A DNA stretch of 54,878 nt from an uncultured Pseudoflavonifractor sp. (GCF_944387275.1 NZ_CALXEG010000016.1:1-54878); one strand, 5' to 3'. Shown: positions 1 to 9,136, numbered from the stretch's first letter. Translations and numbers: made by a program. Notes: generated from the sequence alone by a model not told the origin.

Positions 1-1
1 C

Positions 2-235
2 GTGTCCCTCACCCCCATTGAGTACAACATCCTCAAGCTGCTGCTCAAGAGCCCCGGCCGGGTGTACTCCACCAGCCAGATCTACGAGCAGGTGTGGAAC
101 GACCCCTCCCTGGGCTCGGAGAACACGGTGGCGGTGCACATCCGCCACCTGCGGGAGAAAATCGAGATCGACCCGGCCAACCCCCGGTACATCAAGGTGG
201 TGTGGGGCCTGGGCTATAAGATGGAGAAGCTGTAA
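2..235 (+). CDS. Response regulator, OmpR/PhoB type, C-terminal part (5' end outside window)
   Basis: The visible 77 residues form a winged-helix DNA-binding domain: a helix-turn-helix around residues 20-45, a recognition helix containing NTVAVHIRHLREKIE, and the closing beta hairpin ending VVWGLGYKME. This is the Trans_reg_C half of an OmpR/PhoB response regulator, closest in style to VanR-like regulators. The receiver domain lies upstream of the window, so the gene is cut by the window edge and the first methionine seen is internal. The stop at 233-235 lies 43 bp before a sensor kinase, so the two form a two-component pair. The signal sensed is unknown. Confidence 0.9.
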   Translation: MSLTPIEYNILKLLLKSPGRVYSTSQIYEQVWNDPSLGSENTVAVHIRHLREKIEIDPANPRYIKVVWGLGYKMEKL

Positions 236-278
236 ACCCCGGCTTCTCCGGTAAATCAACTGACAGGAGCTGATTTCT

Positions 279-2408
279 GTGAGAAGCCTCAATTCCAGTC
301 CGGTAAACCGGGTGGGGGTCTTCCTCCTGACCATGGTGCTGCTGGCTGCGGCTCTGCTCACCACCCTGCTCACCGCCGCCAACTGGGACGACCTGTGGAC
401 CGGCGGCGACTACTACAACAGCAACACCGCCCGGGAGGACATGTACTCCGACCTGAACCAGGTGGAGCAGCTGATAGAGCTCCTGCTGCGGGAGCAGTGG
501 ACCGGGGACCTGTCCTACCTGGAGGAGCAGCAGCTCAGCGGCCTTCAGGAGCGGCTGTCCGCCCAAAACACCAATTTCCGCTACCAGGTCCACGACCAGT
601 CGGGCGCCCTGCTGGCCACCAACCTGGATGGCGCGTCCCTGGAGGGCAGCACCGGGATGCAGATCACCAGCTCCGTGGTCTACACCCAGGGGGACGGGCT
701 GGCCAACGAGGACCACTACCGGGGCAGCTCCCTGCTCATGGTCCGGACCAAGGACGGCTATGTAGCCTGCAACCCGACCTCCAACCCGGAGTCCTACAAC
801 GAGTACGGCTACTACTCCGACGGGGAGGAGTTCACCGACTACAACAGCAGCTTTGACACCCGCATCCAGCGGGAGGAGCTGGTGGTCCAGGCGGGCATCG
901 CCAGCCCCATGGCCGTCTCCGACCGGTACTCGGAGAGCCGGGTGGCCTATGTCAACCTCCAGGGCCGCCTGCCCTATGTGGCCTTTGCCGCCCTGATCCT
1001 CTGCCTGCTGAGCCTGGCCGGCGTCCGCAGCCTGCTGATGGACTGCTGCCGCCGGCAGGAGGACGGCTCCGTCCTCCTGACCTGGCAGGAGCGGGTGCCC
1101 TACGACGTCTACCTGCTGGGCGACTTCTTCCTGGGGGCCGCCCTGCTCTCCGCAGGAGACCAGGTGTCCTTTGTGTACAACCAGGGCGACACCCGGCTCT
1201 TTGTGCTGGCGGGCCTGGCTGTGTTTGCCATGGCGGGGGCCGCCCTCGCCCTGGGCCTGCTGATGACCACCGCCATCCGCCTGAAAAACCACAATCTGCT
1301 GCGCTCCATGCTCCTGTGGCGGATGCTCAGGGCCATGGTCCACGGTCTGTCCCGGATGGTCCACGGCTGGACCATGAGCCGCCGGACCGTGACTCTCTTC
1401 CTGCTCTACCTGCTGGGCACCCTGCTCACCGGCCTGACCGTGGTGCTCATCCCGGTGTACCAGGGCTTTGTGCTCTGGTGCCTGTGCCGGTGGACCCGCC
1501 AGTGGAAGACCATCCGGGCGGGCACGGCGGAGATCGTGGGGGGCAATCCGGACGCCAAGATCAACACCGCCGGCATGTACCGGGACCTGCGGGAGCACGC
1601 CGAGCAGCTCAACGACCTGGGCGCCGCGGTGAGCGCGGCGGTGGACCAGCGGATGCAGTCGGAGCGGTTCAAGGCCGAGCTCATCACCAACGTGTCCCAC
1701 GACCTGAAGACCCCCCTCACCTCCATCATTAACTATGTGGACCTGCTGAAAAAGGAGCCCCTGGACAACCCCAAGGCACTGGAATACCTGGAGGTGCTGG
1801 ACCGGAAGAGCCAGCGGCTGAAAAAGCTGACCGAGGACCTGGTAGAGGCCAGCAAGGCCTCCACGGGCAGCCTGCCCGTCAGCCTGGAGCGGCTGGGCAT
1901 CATCCAGTTCGTGGGCCAGGCGTTGGGCGAATATGAGGAGCGGTTCCAGGCCTGCCGCCTGACGGCGGTGTCCACCCTGCCCGCCGACGAGCTGTTCATC
2001 TGGGCCGACGGCCGCCACCTGTGGCGGGTCATCGACAACCTGTTCTCCAACTGCTGCAAGTACGCCCTGGAGGGCACCCGCATCTATCTGGACGTGACGT
2101 GCTGGGAGGGCATGGTCACCCTGTCGGTGAAGAACATCTCCCGCCAGCAGCTCAACATCCCCCCGGAGCAGCTGATGGAGCGGTTCGTCCGTGGGGAGGA
2201 GTCCCGCACCACCGAGGGCTCCGGCCTGGGCCTGTCCATCGCCCGCAGCCTGACCGAGCTCCAGGGCGGCACCTTCCGGCTGGACATCGACGGGGACCTA
2301 TTCAAGGCCGCCGTGTCCTTCCCCCAGGCGGTGGCTCTGCCCGAGCCCGCCTCCGGCCAGCCCGCCGAACCGGAACAGGCCCCCGATTCCCTGGACCACA
2401 GCGCATAA
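279..2408 (+). CDS. Membrane sensor histidine kinase
   Basis: A 709-residue kinase starting at GTG, with AGGAG 9 bases upstream. One N-terminal membrane helix (about 13-35) is followed by roughly 190 outside residues rich in Tyr, Asp and Asn, then several more helices (about 230-250, 274-292, 306-330, 372-405), a HAMP-like linker, and a HisKA domain with NVSHDLKTPL (His about 474). The HATPase_c domain carries an N box (NLFSNCCKYA) and the G box GSGLGLSIA near 647. It should phosphorylate the response regulator just upstream. The large extracytoplasmic region and multiple helices are unlike the classic two-helix VanS layout. The last 25 residues are a Pro/Glu-rich tail. The ligand cannot be told. 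Confidence 0.92.
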   Translation: MRSLNSSPVNRVGVFLLTMVLLAAALLTTLLTAANWDDLWTGGDYYNSNTAREDMYSDLNQVEQLIELLLREQWTGDLSYLEEQQLSGLQERLSAQNTNFRYQVHDQSGALLATNLDGASLEGSTGMQITSSVVYTQGDGLANEDHYRGSSLLMVRTKDGYVACNPTSNPESYNEYGYYSDGEEFTDYNSSFDTRIQREELVVQAGIASPMAVSDRYSESRVAYVNLQGRLPYVAFAALILCLLSLAGVRSLLMDCCRRQEDGSVLLTWQERVPYDVYLLGDFFLGAALLSAGDQVSFVYNQGDTRLFVLAGLAVFAMAGAALALGLLMTTAIRLKNHNLLRSMLLWRMLRAMVHGLSRMVHGWTMSRRTVTLFLLYLLGTLLTGLTVVLIPVYQGFVLWCLCRWTRQWKTIRAGTAEIVGGNPDAKINTAGMYRDLREHAEQLNDLGAAVSAAVDQRMQSERFKAELITNVSHDLKTPLTSIINYVDLLKKEPLDNPKALEYLEVLDRKSQRLKKLTEDLVEASKASTGSLPVSLERLGIIQFVGQALGEYEERFQACRLTAVSTLPADELFIWADGRHLWRVIDNLFSNCCKYALEGTRIYLDVTCWEGMVTLSVKNISRQQLNIPPEQLMERFVRGEESRTTEGSGLGLSIARSLTELQGGTFRLDIDGDLFKAAVSFPQAVALPEPASGQPAEPEQAPDSLDHSA

Positions 2409-2414
2409 AGCATC

Positions 2415-2451
2415 TCCGGCACGGGACAATATCCCGTGCCGGAAATTTTTT
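2415..2451 (+). terminator. Rho-independent terminator of the two-component operon
   Basis: A perfect 12-bp stem (TCCGGCACGGGA with its complement, loop of five) is followed by six T residues, beginning 6 bp after the kinase stop codon. Confidence 0.9.
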
Positions 2452-2472
2452 CGCTTTTTCGCCGGATGCCTC

Positions 2473-2501
2473 TTTTCAAATGCTCTGTGATATAGTATAA
2501 T
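2473..2501 (+). promoter_or_regulatory. Probable sigma-A promoter of trxB
   Basis: TTTTCA-N17-TATAAT, with the -10 a perfect match and 38 bp before the trxB start codon. No operator-like repeat was seen. Confidence 0.6.
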
Positions 2502-2539
2502 ATTCTTAACAGGAATAATTCTCATTATGAGGTGAACTT

Positions 2540-3445
2540 ATGTACGACGTCATCATCATCGGCGGAGGCCCTGCGGGCCTGACGGCCGCCATCTACGCCA
2601 GGCGTGCCGGATACGCCACCCTGCTGCTGGAGGGCGGTACCCCCGGCGGCCAGGCGGCCACCACGCCGGATATCGAGAACTGGCCGGGCAGTAAGCAGGT
2701 CTCCGGGCCGGATTTTGCCATGAACCTCTACGAGCAGGCCCAGTCCCTGGGCACGGACATCCGCTTTGAGCGGGTGGCCGCTCTGGCCGACCAGGGCACA
2801 CACAAGACCGTCACCACCGGCGTGGGCGCCTACGAGGGCCGGACGGTCATCATCGCCAACGGCGTCCGCCGCCGGAAGCTGGAGGTGCCCGGCGAGGAGC
2901 GGCTGGCCGGCCGGGGCGTCAGCTACTGCGCCACCTGCGACGGCAATTTCTTCCGCGGCAGGGACACGGCGGTGGTGGGCGGCGGCAACACCGCCCTGGA
3001 GGACGCCCTGTTCCTGGCCAACATCTGCCCCAACGTGTACCTGGTCCACCGGCGGGATTCCTTCAAGGCGGAGCGGCATCTCATCGACGCCCTGGCCGCC
3101 GCGCCCAACATCCACGTGCTCCTGTCCCACAAGGTGCTGGAGGTCCAGGGCGAGCAGACCGTGTCCTCCCTGCTGGTGGAGGGCCCGGAGGGCAGGCGCT
3201 CCCTGCCCGTAGCGGGCGTGTTCGCCGCCGTGGGCCTGGCCCCGGACAACCAGGTCTTCTCTCCGCCTCTGGAGCTGAATGAGGCGGGCTATATCGTGGC
3301 GGGCGAGGACACCCGCACCAACGTGCCCGGCATCTTTGCCGCCGGGGACACCCGAGTCAAGGACCTGCGCCAGCTGGTCACCGCCGCCGCCGACGGGGCC
3401 GCCGCCGCCTCCCAGGCCGGGCGCTATCTCCAGTCCGCCCAATAA
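2540..3445 (+). CDS. trxB: Thioredoxin reductase (NADPH, FAD)
   Basis: A 301-residue flavoprotein that would use NADPH to reduce thioredoxin in the cytoplasm. The FAD-binding Rossmann motif GGGPAGLTAA is at residues 8-17, the redox-active pair is C130-A-T-C133, the NADPH-binding motif is GGGNTALEDA shortly after, and the C-terminal FAD motif is IFAAGDTR. Length and order match low-molecular-weight bacterial TrxB. It is a single-gene unit with its own promoter, AGGTGA upstream of the ATG, and a hairpin behind it. A thioredoxin-reductase-like enzyme with another partner is possible, but the CATC centre favours the true enzyme. Confidence 0.95.
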   Translation: MYDVIIIGGGPAGLTAAIYARRAGYATLLLEGGTPGGQAATTPDIENWPGSKQVSGPDFAMNLYEQAQSLGTDIRFERVAALADQGTHKTVTTGVGAYEGRTVIIANGVRRRKLEVPGEERLAGRGVSYCATCDGNFFRGRDTAVVGGGNTALEDALFLANICPNVYLVHRRDSFKAERHLIDALAAAPNIHVLLSHKVLEVQGEQTVSSLLVEGPEGRRSLPVAGVFAAVGLAPDNQVFSPPLELNEAGYIVAGEDTRTNVPGIFAAGDTRVKDLRQLVTAAADGAAAASQAGRYLQSAQ

Positions 3446-3449
3446 AATA

Positions 3450-3486
3450 AGCGCACCGCCGGACTTGCCTGTTCCGGCGGTGCGCT
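3450..3486 (-). terminator. Shared hairpin between convergent trxB and NlpC/P60 gene
   Basis: A 14-bp stem (AGCGCACCGCCGGA and its complement, loop of nine). On the minus strand it is followed by TTATTTTATT, so it serves best as terminator for the leftward gene, whose stop codon is 6 bp away. On the plus strand the tail (TGTCTGCTC) is poor. Confidence 0.75.
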
Positions 3487-3492
3487 GTCTGC

Positions 3493-4308
3493 TCAAAATA
3501 TGGACCCAACCGCCGTCAGGCTGCCGGCCAGGTCGGCCCGGTAGTCGGCGTGGCCGGGGCGGAGGCTGTTGATGACCACGCCGTCATCCCCCGCCCGGGC
3601 GGTGGCGTGGATGTACCGGCCATCCCCCAGGTACATGGCCACATGGCCGGGGAAAAAGAGCAGATCCCCCGGCGCCATCCGCTCCCTGGGGATGGGCCGG
3701 ACGGGGTATCCCTCCTTGATGGCCGCGTCCCGCCAGATGATCACCCCGCAGAGCATGTAGGCCATGGAGCACAGCCCGGAGCAGTCGATGCCCATGGGGG
3801 TCTTTCCGCCCCAGCGGTAGTGGGCGCCCCGGTAGGCCAGAGCCGCGTCCACCAGGGCGGAGCGCATGCCCTCCTGGTCCTCATAGACGGGCGCGGTGTA
3901 CCTCCGGCCCAGAAAACCGGCCCGGATGTGGCCCTCCCGGCCGTCGGGCAGCAGCACCCGCTGCCAGCCGTCCTTCTCCTCCCCCTCCGGGGACACCAGG
4001 TCCCCCCGCACCAGGGAGGTGACCGGCCAGGCGGCCACGTCGGGCCAGGCCAGTACATCGCAGGCCCCACGGAGCACCACCTTCTTTTCCCGGCCCGCCC
4101 AGCGCGCCGCCGTCTCCTCGCCGAAGAGGAGGCACGCCTCCGGTGCGTAGCCGGTGTAGCCGTAGTGGGTGCGCACCAGCCGCCACCCGGTGCCCGTGTC
4201 CTCCAGGAGCTCCACGATCATGCCCCCCAGAGCCTCGTCCGCCCGCTCGCACTGGAGCGCCGGCCCGCTCATCAGCGGGCAGATGGCCGCCGTCACAACT
4301 GCGCGCAT
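3493..4308 (-). CDS. NlpC/P60 cysteine peptidase with SH3-like domains (YkfC-like)
   Basis: A 271-residue protein expected to cut gamma-D-glutamyl bonds in murein peptides. The N-terminal half (about 1-140) looks like two bacterial SH3 modules. The C-terminal half is NlpC/P60 with catalytic Cys176 in GIDCSGL and His222 (PGHVAMYLG) as general base, with His234 as a possible third member. No signal peptide is visible, so a cytoplasmic role in recycling murein peptides, as for Bacillus YkfC, is more likely than wall hydrolysis. I chose ATG 4308 because AGGAGG lies 7 bases upstream; the reading frame stays open another 51 codons but that stretch has no protein-like character. It is divergent from the WYL regulator. 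Confidence 0.85.
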   Translation of the reverse strand: MRAVVTAAICPLMSGPALQCERADEALGGMIVELLEDTGTGWRLVRTHYGYTGYAPEACLLFGEETAARWAGREKKVVLRGACDVLAWPDVAAWPVTSLVRGDLVSPEGEEKDGWQRVLLPDGREGHIRAGFLGRRYTAPVYEDQEGMRSALVDAALAYRGAHYRWGGKTPMGIDCSGLCSMAYMLCGVIIWRDAAIKEGYPVRPIPRERMAPGDLLFFPGHVAMYLGDGRYIHATARAGDDGVVINSLRPGHADYRADLAGSLTAVGSIF

Positions 4309-4449
4309 GCTCCATCCTCCTCTCGCTTCCCCGCCGTCTGTGGGCGGTCCCTCTATCAATACGAGGGTAACACAGATTCTATTCCCTGTAAAGCCGGGCG
4401 AAAAGGCCGGAAATCGTTCAAAATTTTTCCTTTTATTATCCTGTGTACC

Positions 4450-4478
4450 TTGGCAGTACATAGAAAATATGGTATGCT
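4450..4478 (+). promoter_or_regulatory. Probable sigma-A promoter of the WYL regulator
   Basis: TTGGCA-N17-TATGCT, 64 bp before the ATG at 4543, with correct spacing. It lies in the 234-bp divergent region shared with the NlpC/P60 gene. Confidence 0.6.
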
Positions 4479-4542
4479 TCCGGAAAGTCCGATTTATCGT
4501 ACAGATTCTGCGCTATGATGGAATGGAAAGGGGGGATGTGCC

Positions 4543-5559
4543 ATGGCGAGAGGCGCGAAGCAAAAGCTCAAACTGCCGCTGCTGGAACGGGCTCTGCTCC
4601 GGGAGACCGACGAGGACCACCCCATGACCGTCCAGCAGCTGATCAGCACGCTGGAGGCCCATGAGGTGGGAGCGGAGCGCAAGAGCATCTATGACGACAT
4701 GGACGCCCTGCGGGAGCTGGGCCTGGACGTCCAGAGCCGGAAGGGAAAATCCCCCGGCTGGTTCATCGGCGGCCGGCTGTTTGAGCTGGCCGAGCTGAAG
4801 CTGCTGGTAGACGCGGTGCAGTCCTGCAAATTCATCACCCGGCGCAAGTCGGACGCGCTGATCCACAAGCTGGAGAGCCTTACCAGCCGCCATCAGGCCC
4901 GCTCGCTCCAGCGGCAGGTCTATGTGTCCGGCCGGGTAAAGGCCATGAACGAGAGCGTGTACTACAACATCGACAAGCTCCACAGCGCCATTGCCACCGG
5001 CAAATCGGTGACATTCCGGTACTTCGAGTACAACGTGCGCAAGGAGAAGGTGTTCCGCCGGGACGGGCGGCGCTACCAGGTGAGCCCCTACGGGCTGATC
5101 TGGGACAACGAGAACTACTATCTGGCCGGTTACGACCACCTCCACCGGGAGATGCGCCACTACCGGGTGGACAAGATGGCCGAACTGGCCGTGACCTGTC
5201 TGCCCCGCCTGGGGGACGACAGCTGCCGGGACTTCGATCTGTCCACCTACGCCCAGAAGCACTTCGGCATGTTCAGCGGCCGGGAGGCCCAGGTGACCCT
5301 CCGCTGCCGGAACCACCTGGTAGGGGTGGTGCTGGACCGGTTCGGGCAGGATGTGATCCTGGTGCCCGACGGGGACGACCACTTCACCGTCACGGTGCGG
5401 GCGGTGGTGAGCCCCCAGTTCCTGGGCTGGCTCTTCGGCCTGGGGGCGGGCGCAGAGCTGCTGTCCCCCGCCTGGGCGGTGGATGAGTTCCGCGCTCAGC
5501 TCCACAGCGCGGAGGACGCCCTGACCCCGGCCCAGCCGGCGGAGGCGGGCGCCCTGTAA
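4543..5559 (+). CDS. WYL-domain transcriptional regulator
   Basis: A 338-residue regulator. Residues 10-70 form a winged helix-turn-helix of the DeoR/HTH_11 kind (VQQLISTLEAH, SIYDDMDALRELGL). Residues about 135-215 form the WYL domain, with PYGLIWDNENYYLAGYD carrying the signature Trp-Tyr-Leu core, and a WCX-like C-terminal extension follows. WYL domains bind small ligands or nucleic acids and occur in regulators of stress and defence genes; the ligand here is unknown. A GGGGGG ribosome binding site precedes the ATG. It ends 63 bp before an orphan response regulator on the same strand, so the two could share a transcript. No defence genes are adjacent. Confidence 0.88.
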   Translation: MARGAKQKLKLPLLERALLRETDEDHPMTVQQLISTLEAHEVGAERKSIYDDMDALRELGLDVQSRKGKSPGWFIGGRLFELAELKLLVDAVQSCKFITRRKSDALIHKLESLTSRHQARSLQRQVYVSGRVKAMNESVYYNIDKLHSAIATGKSVTFRYFEYNVRKEKVFRRDGRRYQVSPYGLIWDNENYYLAGYDHLHREMRHYRVDKMAELAVTCLPRLGDDSCRDFDLSTYAQKHFGMFSGREAQVTLRCRNHLVGVVLDRFGQDVILVPDGDDHFTVTVRAVVSPQFLGWLFGLGAGAELLSPAWAVDEFRAQLHSAEDALTPAQPAEAGAL

Positions 5560-5622
5560 GCAAGACGTTTTTTCTTTCCCTGTCCTGTCCCAGGCGACTT
5601 CTCACGGAAAGGAGACATCTCC

Positions 5623-6315
5623 ATGGCAGAACGTATTTTGATTGTGGATGATGAGGATAAACTGAGGGCCCTTGTGGCAAAGCACGCCCGCCACGCGGGC
5701 TATGAGATCGCCGAGTGCGCCGACGGCCACGCCGCGGTGGAACGCTGCCGGGAGGGCGGCATCGATCTGGTGGTCCTGGATATCATGCTCCCCGGTCTGG
5801 ACGGCTACGAGGTCCTGCGCGCCATCCGTACATTTTCCGACATACCGGTGCTCATGCTCTCGGTCCGCGGGGAGGAGCATGACAAGATCCGGGGCTTCAA
5901 GCTGGGCGCCGACGACTATATGGTCAAGCCCTTCTCTCCCCGTGAACTGATCTACCGGGTGGCCGCCCTGCTGAAGCGGCGGCGGCCCGTCCCCGCCCCC
6001 GACGCCCCCACCCTGGGCACCGGCGGCCTGGTGGTGGACCCGGCGGCCCGCCGGGTGTCGGTGGACGGCAGGCCGGTGGACCTGTCCCCCAAGGAGTTCG
6101 ACCTGCTCCTCCAGCTGGTCTCCCACCCGGGTACCGCCATGACCCGCCAGGTCCTGCTGGAGACTGTGTGGGGCGCCGACCGTCCCCGGGGCGAGCGCAC
6201 TCTGGATACCCACATCAAGCAGGTCCGCCGTGCCATCGGCCCCTACGCCCAGTGTATCGTCACCCTCCGGGGGGTGGGGTACCGCTTTGACGATACGCCC
6301 GGCCGCTTTTCGTGA
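5623..6315 (+). CDS. Response regulator, OmpR/PhoB family (no kinase beside it)
   Basis: A 230-residue two-domain regulator. The receiver (1-120) has the acidic pocket VDDED, phospho-acceptor Asp53 in VLDIMLPG, Ser in LMLSVRG in place of the more common Thr, and Lys in MVKPFSPREL. The C-terminal winged helix (about 130-228) has the OmpR pattern DTHIKQVRRAIG and ends VGYRF. AAGGAG stands before the ATG. Unlike the pair at the left edge, there is no histidine kinase on either side: a WYL regulator precedes it and a P-type ATPase follows across a terminator. Its cognate kinase must be elsewhere, or it is an orphan. Confidence 0.92.
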   Translation: MAERILIVDDEDKLRALVAKHARHAGYEIAECADGHAAVERCREGGIDLVVLDIMLPGLDGYEVLRAIRTFSDIPVLMLSVRGEEHDKIRGFKLGADDYMVKPFSPRELIYRVAALLKRRRPVPAPDAPTLGTGGLVVDPAARRVSVDGRPVDLSPKEFDLLLQLVSHPGTAMTRQVLLETVWGADRPRGERTLDTHIKQVRRAIGPYAQCIVTLRGVGYRFDDTPGRFS

Positions 6316-6338
6316 GTCCGGCGGGGAAAAAGCCGCTG

Positions 6339-6372
6339 TCAGCCTGCCGCACCCTGCGGCAGGCTGATTTTT
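6339..6372 (+). terminator. Rho-independent terminator after the response regulator
   Basis: A perfect 13-bp stem (TCAGCCTGCCGCA, loop CCC) followed by TTTTT. It separates the regulator from the ATPase gene. The remaining 237 bp up to 6610 hold an AT-rich patch near 6470-6550 that probably contains the ATPase promoter, but no box pair had convincing spacing. Confidence 0.92.
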
Positions 6373-6609
6373 ATACTCTGCCTTCCGCAGACTTCCAACT
6401 CGTTCCCATGGACCTCCGTGGGCCTGAACTGCCTGTCCCCGGGTGCGTAAAAAGGCATTGTGCGCTTTTTTATAAAACGTTAAAAAAATCTTACTGGATT
6501 TCCCCTGTCTTCCCGGTTAGAATATATTCCATATTATATTCCCATTGCACCAGATTACCATTCTGCGCTCCGGCCCGGAGGCCGGAGGCGGCTGTGAGGC
6601 GTTTGAGGA

Positions 6610-9081
6610 ATGAACAGACAGCAGCACACCGGGGGCGCCGCCGTCCAGGCCCCGCCCCCACAGAGCAGGCGGCCCATCTCCCCCGCCCATACCGACCCGG
6701 AGCAGGGGCTCACCTCCGCCCAGGCGGCGGAACGGGCCGCGGCGGGGTATGCCAACACCCCGGTGGAGGCCCCCACCAAGGCGGAGAAGCAGATCATCCG
6801 GGACAATGTGCTCACCTTCTTCAATCTGATCTTCGTGGTGCTGGCGGTGTGCCTGGCGGTGGTGGGCGATTTCCGGGACATGCTCTTTCTGGTGATCGCC
6901 ATTGCCAACACCCTCATCGGCATCGTCCAGGAGATCCGGTCCAAGCACACCATCGACAAGCTGACCCTGCTCTCCGCACCCAAGGCCACGGCGGTGCGGG
7001 ACGGCAGGGCGGTCACCCTGCCGGTGGCCAAGCTGGTGCGGGACGACATTGTGGTTTTCTCGGCGGGCAGCCAGATCCCGGCGGATGCGGTGATGGTCTC
7101 GGGCAATCTCCAGGTCAACGAGGCCCTCATCACCGGCGAGCCGGACGCCATCCCCAAAGCGGCGGGGGACGAGCTGCTGTCGGGCAGCTTTGTGGTGGCG
7201 GGCAGCGGCCGGGCGGTGCTCACCCGGGTGGGCGCCGAGTCCTACGCCGCCCGCCTCACCCTGGAGGCCAAAAAGGGCCACGCCCCCCGCCAGTCCGAGA
7301 TGATGCGCTCCCTGGACAAGCTCATCCGGGTCATCGGCATCGCCCTCATCCCCATGGGGGTGGCCCTGTTCGTCAAGCAGTACGTTTTCCTGGAGACCGG
7401 CATCCGCCACGCCATGACCTCCACGGTGGCCGCCCTGATCGGTATGATCCCCGAGGGGCTCTACCTGCTCACCAGCGTGGCCCTGGCGGTGTCCGTGCTC
7501 CGGCTGGCCCGGAAGCGCACCCTGGTCCACGACATGAGCTCCATCGAGACTCTGGCCCGGGTGGACGTGCTCTGCGTGGACAAGACGGGCACCATCACCG
7601 AGCCTGGCATGGCGGTGGCCGGCCTGGTGCCCCTGGATGAGGAGCTCTTTCCCGTCCGGACGGTGGAGGCCACCCTCAACGCCTTCTACGCCTCCACCGA
7701 CGCCGACAACGACACCGCCAAGGCCCTCAAGGCCCGGTTTTCCGGCAAATCGGTGTGGAAGGCGGACAAAGTGATCCCCTTCACCTCGGCCACCAAGTGG
7801 AGCGCCGTCACCTTTGTGGGCCACGGCACCTACGTGGTGGGCGCGCCGGAATTCGTCATGGGCCAGCGGTACGCCGACCTGCAGGAGACGGTGGAGGAGT
7901 ACTCGGCCAAGGGGGAGCGGGTGCTCCTGCTGGCCAGGCATGAGGGCCCCATCACCGGCGGCAGGCTCACCGGGACGCTCTCCCCCATGGCCCTCATCCG
8001 CATCGCCAACAAGATCCGCCCCGAGGCCCCCGACACCTTCCGGTACTTCGCCCAGCAGGGCGTGGCGGTCAAGGTCATCTCGGGGGACAACCCGGTCACC
8101 GTGTCCCAGGTGGCCCTCCAGGCGGGCATCCAGGGGGCGGAGCAGTATGTGGACGCCGCCACCCTCAAGTCGGACGCCGACATCGCCCGGGCGGTGGAGC
8201 AGTACACCGTGTTCGGCCGGGTGACCCCCAGCCAGAAGCGGAAGTTCGTCCAGGCCCTGAAAAAGGCGGGCCACACGGTGGCCATGACGGGGGACGGCGT
8301 CAACGACGTGCTGGCCCTGAAGGACGCGGACTGCGGCATCGCCATGGCCTCGGGGTCGGACGCCGCCTGCCAGGCCGCCCACCTGGTGCTGCTGGACTCC
8401 AACTTCGCCTCCATGCCCCAGGTGGTGCTGGAGGGCCGCCGGGTCATCAACAACATCCAGCGGGCCGCCTCCCTGTTCCTGGTGAAGAATATCTTCTCCT
8501 TCCTCCTGTCCCTCATCACCATCTTCGCCACCGCCATGCCCTACCCCTTTGTGCCCCTCCAGCTCTCCCTCATCTCCGCCCTCACCATCGGCGCCCCCTC
8601 CTTCTTCCTGGCCCTGGAGCCCAACCGGGCCATCGTCAAGGGCCGGTTCCTGCCCAACGTGCTCAAGCAGGCCTGCCCCGGCGGCCTGACCAACCTGTTT
8701 CTGGTGCTGGGGGCAGAGGCCTTTGCCTACGCCTTCTCCTTCTCCACCCAGTCCCTGTCCACCGTGTCCGCCATGCTCATGGCCTTCAACGGTCTGATCG
8801 TCCTCTTCTACGTGTGCCGCCCCTTCGACTGGAAGCGGAAGGTGCTGTGGGGGGCCATGACCATTTCCATGGTGGTGTGTGTGGGGTGGTTCGGCTCCCT
8901 CTTCTCCCTGGAGCCCCTGACCCTCCAGACCGGGCTGGTGTTCTGCGTGCTTCTGCTGCTGGCCGTGCCCTGCCAGAAGGCCGTGCTCAAGGCGATGGAG
9001 CTGTGCAGTCTGGTGCACAGGGCCTTTGTGGCCCGGCTGCGGGCCCGCAGCCGCCTCAAGGTGCTGCCCGAGGACGGGTAA
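6610..9081 (+). CDS. Cation-transporting P-type ATPase (CtpE-like)
   Basis: An 823-residue membrane pump. Visible P-type hallmarks in order: actuator loop TGEPD (about 178), M4 motif IPEGLYLLTS, phosphorylated Asp324 in DKTGT, P-domain hinge GDGVNDVLALKDADCGIAMA, and a C-terminal bundle of about six helices. The PEGL motif without the CPC of heavy-metal pumps places it among Ca/Mg/K-type ATPases; the layout around PSFFLALEPN resembles the Firmicutes/actinobacterial CtpE-like group, for which calcium has been proposed. The ion is an inference. Residues 1-60 are a Pro/Gln-rich cytoplasmic lead, not a metal-binding domain. It appears to be a single-gene transcript with a strong terminator. Confidence 0.9.
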   Translation: MNRQQHTGGAAVQAPPPQSRRPISPAHTDPEQGLTSAQAAERAAAGYANTPVEAPTKAEKQIIRDNVLTFFNLIFVVLAVCLAVVGDFRDMLFLVIAIANTLIGIVQEIRSKHTIDKLTLLSAPKATAVRDGRAVTLPVAKLVRDDIVVFSAGSQIPADAVMVSGNLQVNEALITGEPDAIPKAAGDELLSGSFVVAGSGRAVLTRVGAESYAARLTLEAKKGHAPRQSEMMRSLDKLIRVIGIALIPMGVALFVKQYVFLETGIRHAMTSTVAALIGMIPEGLYLLTSVALAVSVLRLARKRTLVHDMSSIETLARVDVLCVDKTGTITEPGMAVAGLVPLDEELFPVRTVEATLNAFYASTDADNDTAKALKARFSGKSVWKADKVIPFTSATKWSAVTFVGHGTYVVGAPEFVMGQRYADLQETVEEYSAKGERVLLLARHEGPITGGRLTGTLSPMALIRIANKIRPEAPDTFRYFAQQGVAVKVISGDNPVTVSQVALQAGIQGAEQYVDAATLKSDADIARAVEQYTVFGRVTPSQKRKFVQALKKAGHTVAMTGDGVNDVLALKDADCGIAMASGSDAACQAAHLVLLDSNFASMPQVVLEGRRVINNIQRAASLFLVKNIFSFLLSLITIFATAMPYPFVPLQLSLISALTIGAPSFFLALEPNRAIVKGRFLPNVLKQACPGGLTNLFLVLGAEAFAYAFSFSTQSLSTVSAMLMAFNGLIVLFYVCRPFDWKRKVLWGAMTISMVVCVGWFGSLFSLEPLTLQTGLVFCVLLLLAVPCQKAVLKAMELCSLVHRAFVARLRARSRLKVLPEDG

Positions 9082-9089
9082 ATCAACTG

Positions 9090-9133
9090 TAAAAATTCAG
9101 CTCCGGAACGGCTTCTCGTTCCGGAGCTTTTTT
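9090..9133. terminator. Bidirectional terminator between the P-type ATPase and AraC genes
   Basis: A perfect 12-bp stem (AGCTCCGGAACG, loop GCTTCT) has an A tract on the left and a T tract on the right, so it works for both convergent genes. Confidence 0.92.
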
Positions 9134-9136
9134 CTG

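Noticed and set aside
192..2018. A 608-codon open frame antisense to the sensor kinase
   Set aside because: Low-complexity translation without motif; the kinase on the other strand shows all expected boxes.
6458..6523. Promoter of the P-type ATPase in the AT-rich stretch
   Set aside because: Several -10-like hexamers exist, but none has a -35-like box at 16-18 bp, so no promoter was called.
6517..9018. An 833-codon open frame antisense to the P-type ATPase
   Set aside because: Gly/His-rich shadow of a well-supported gene; no ribosome binding site or domain.
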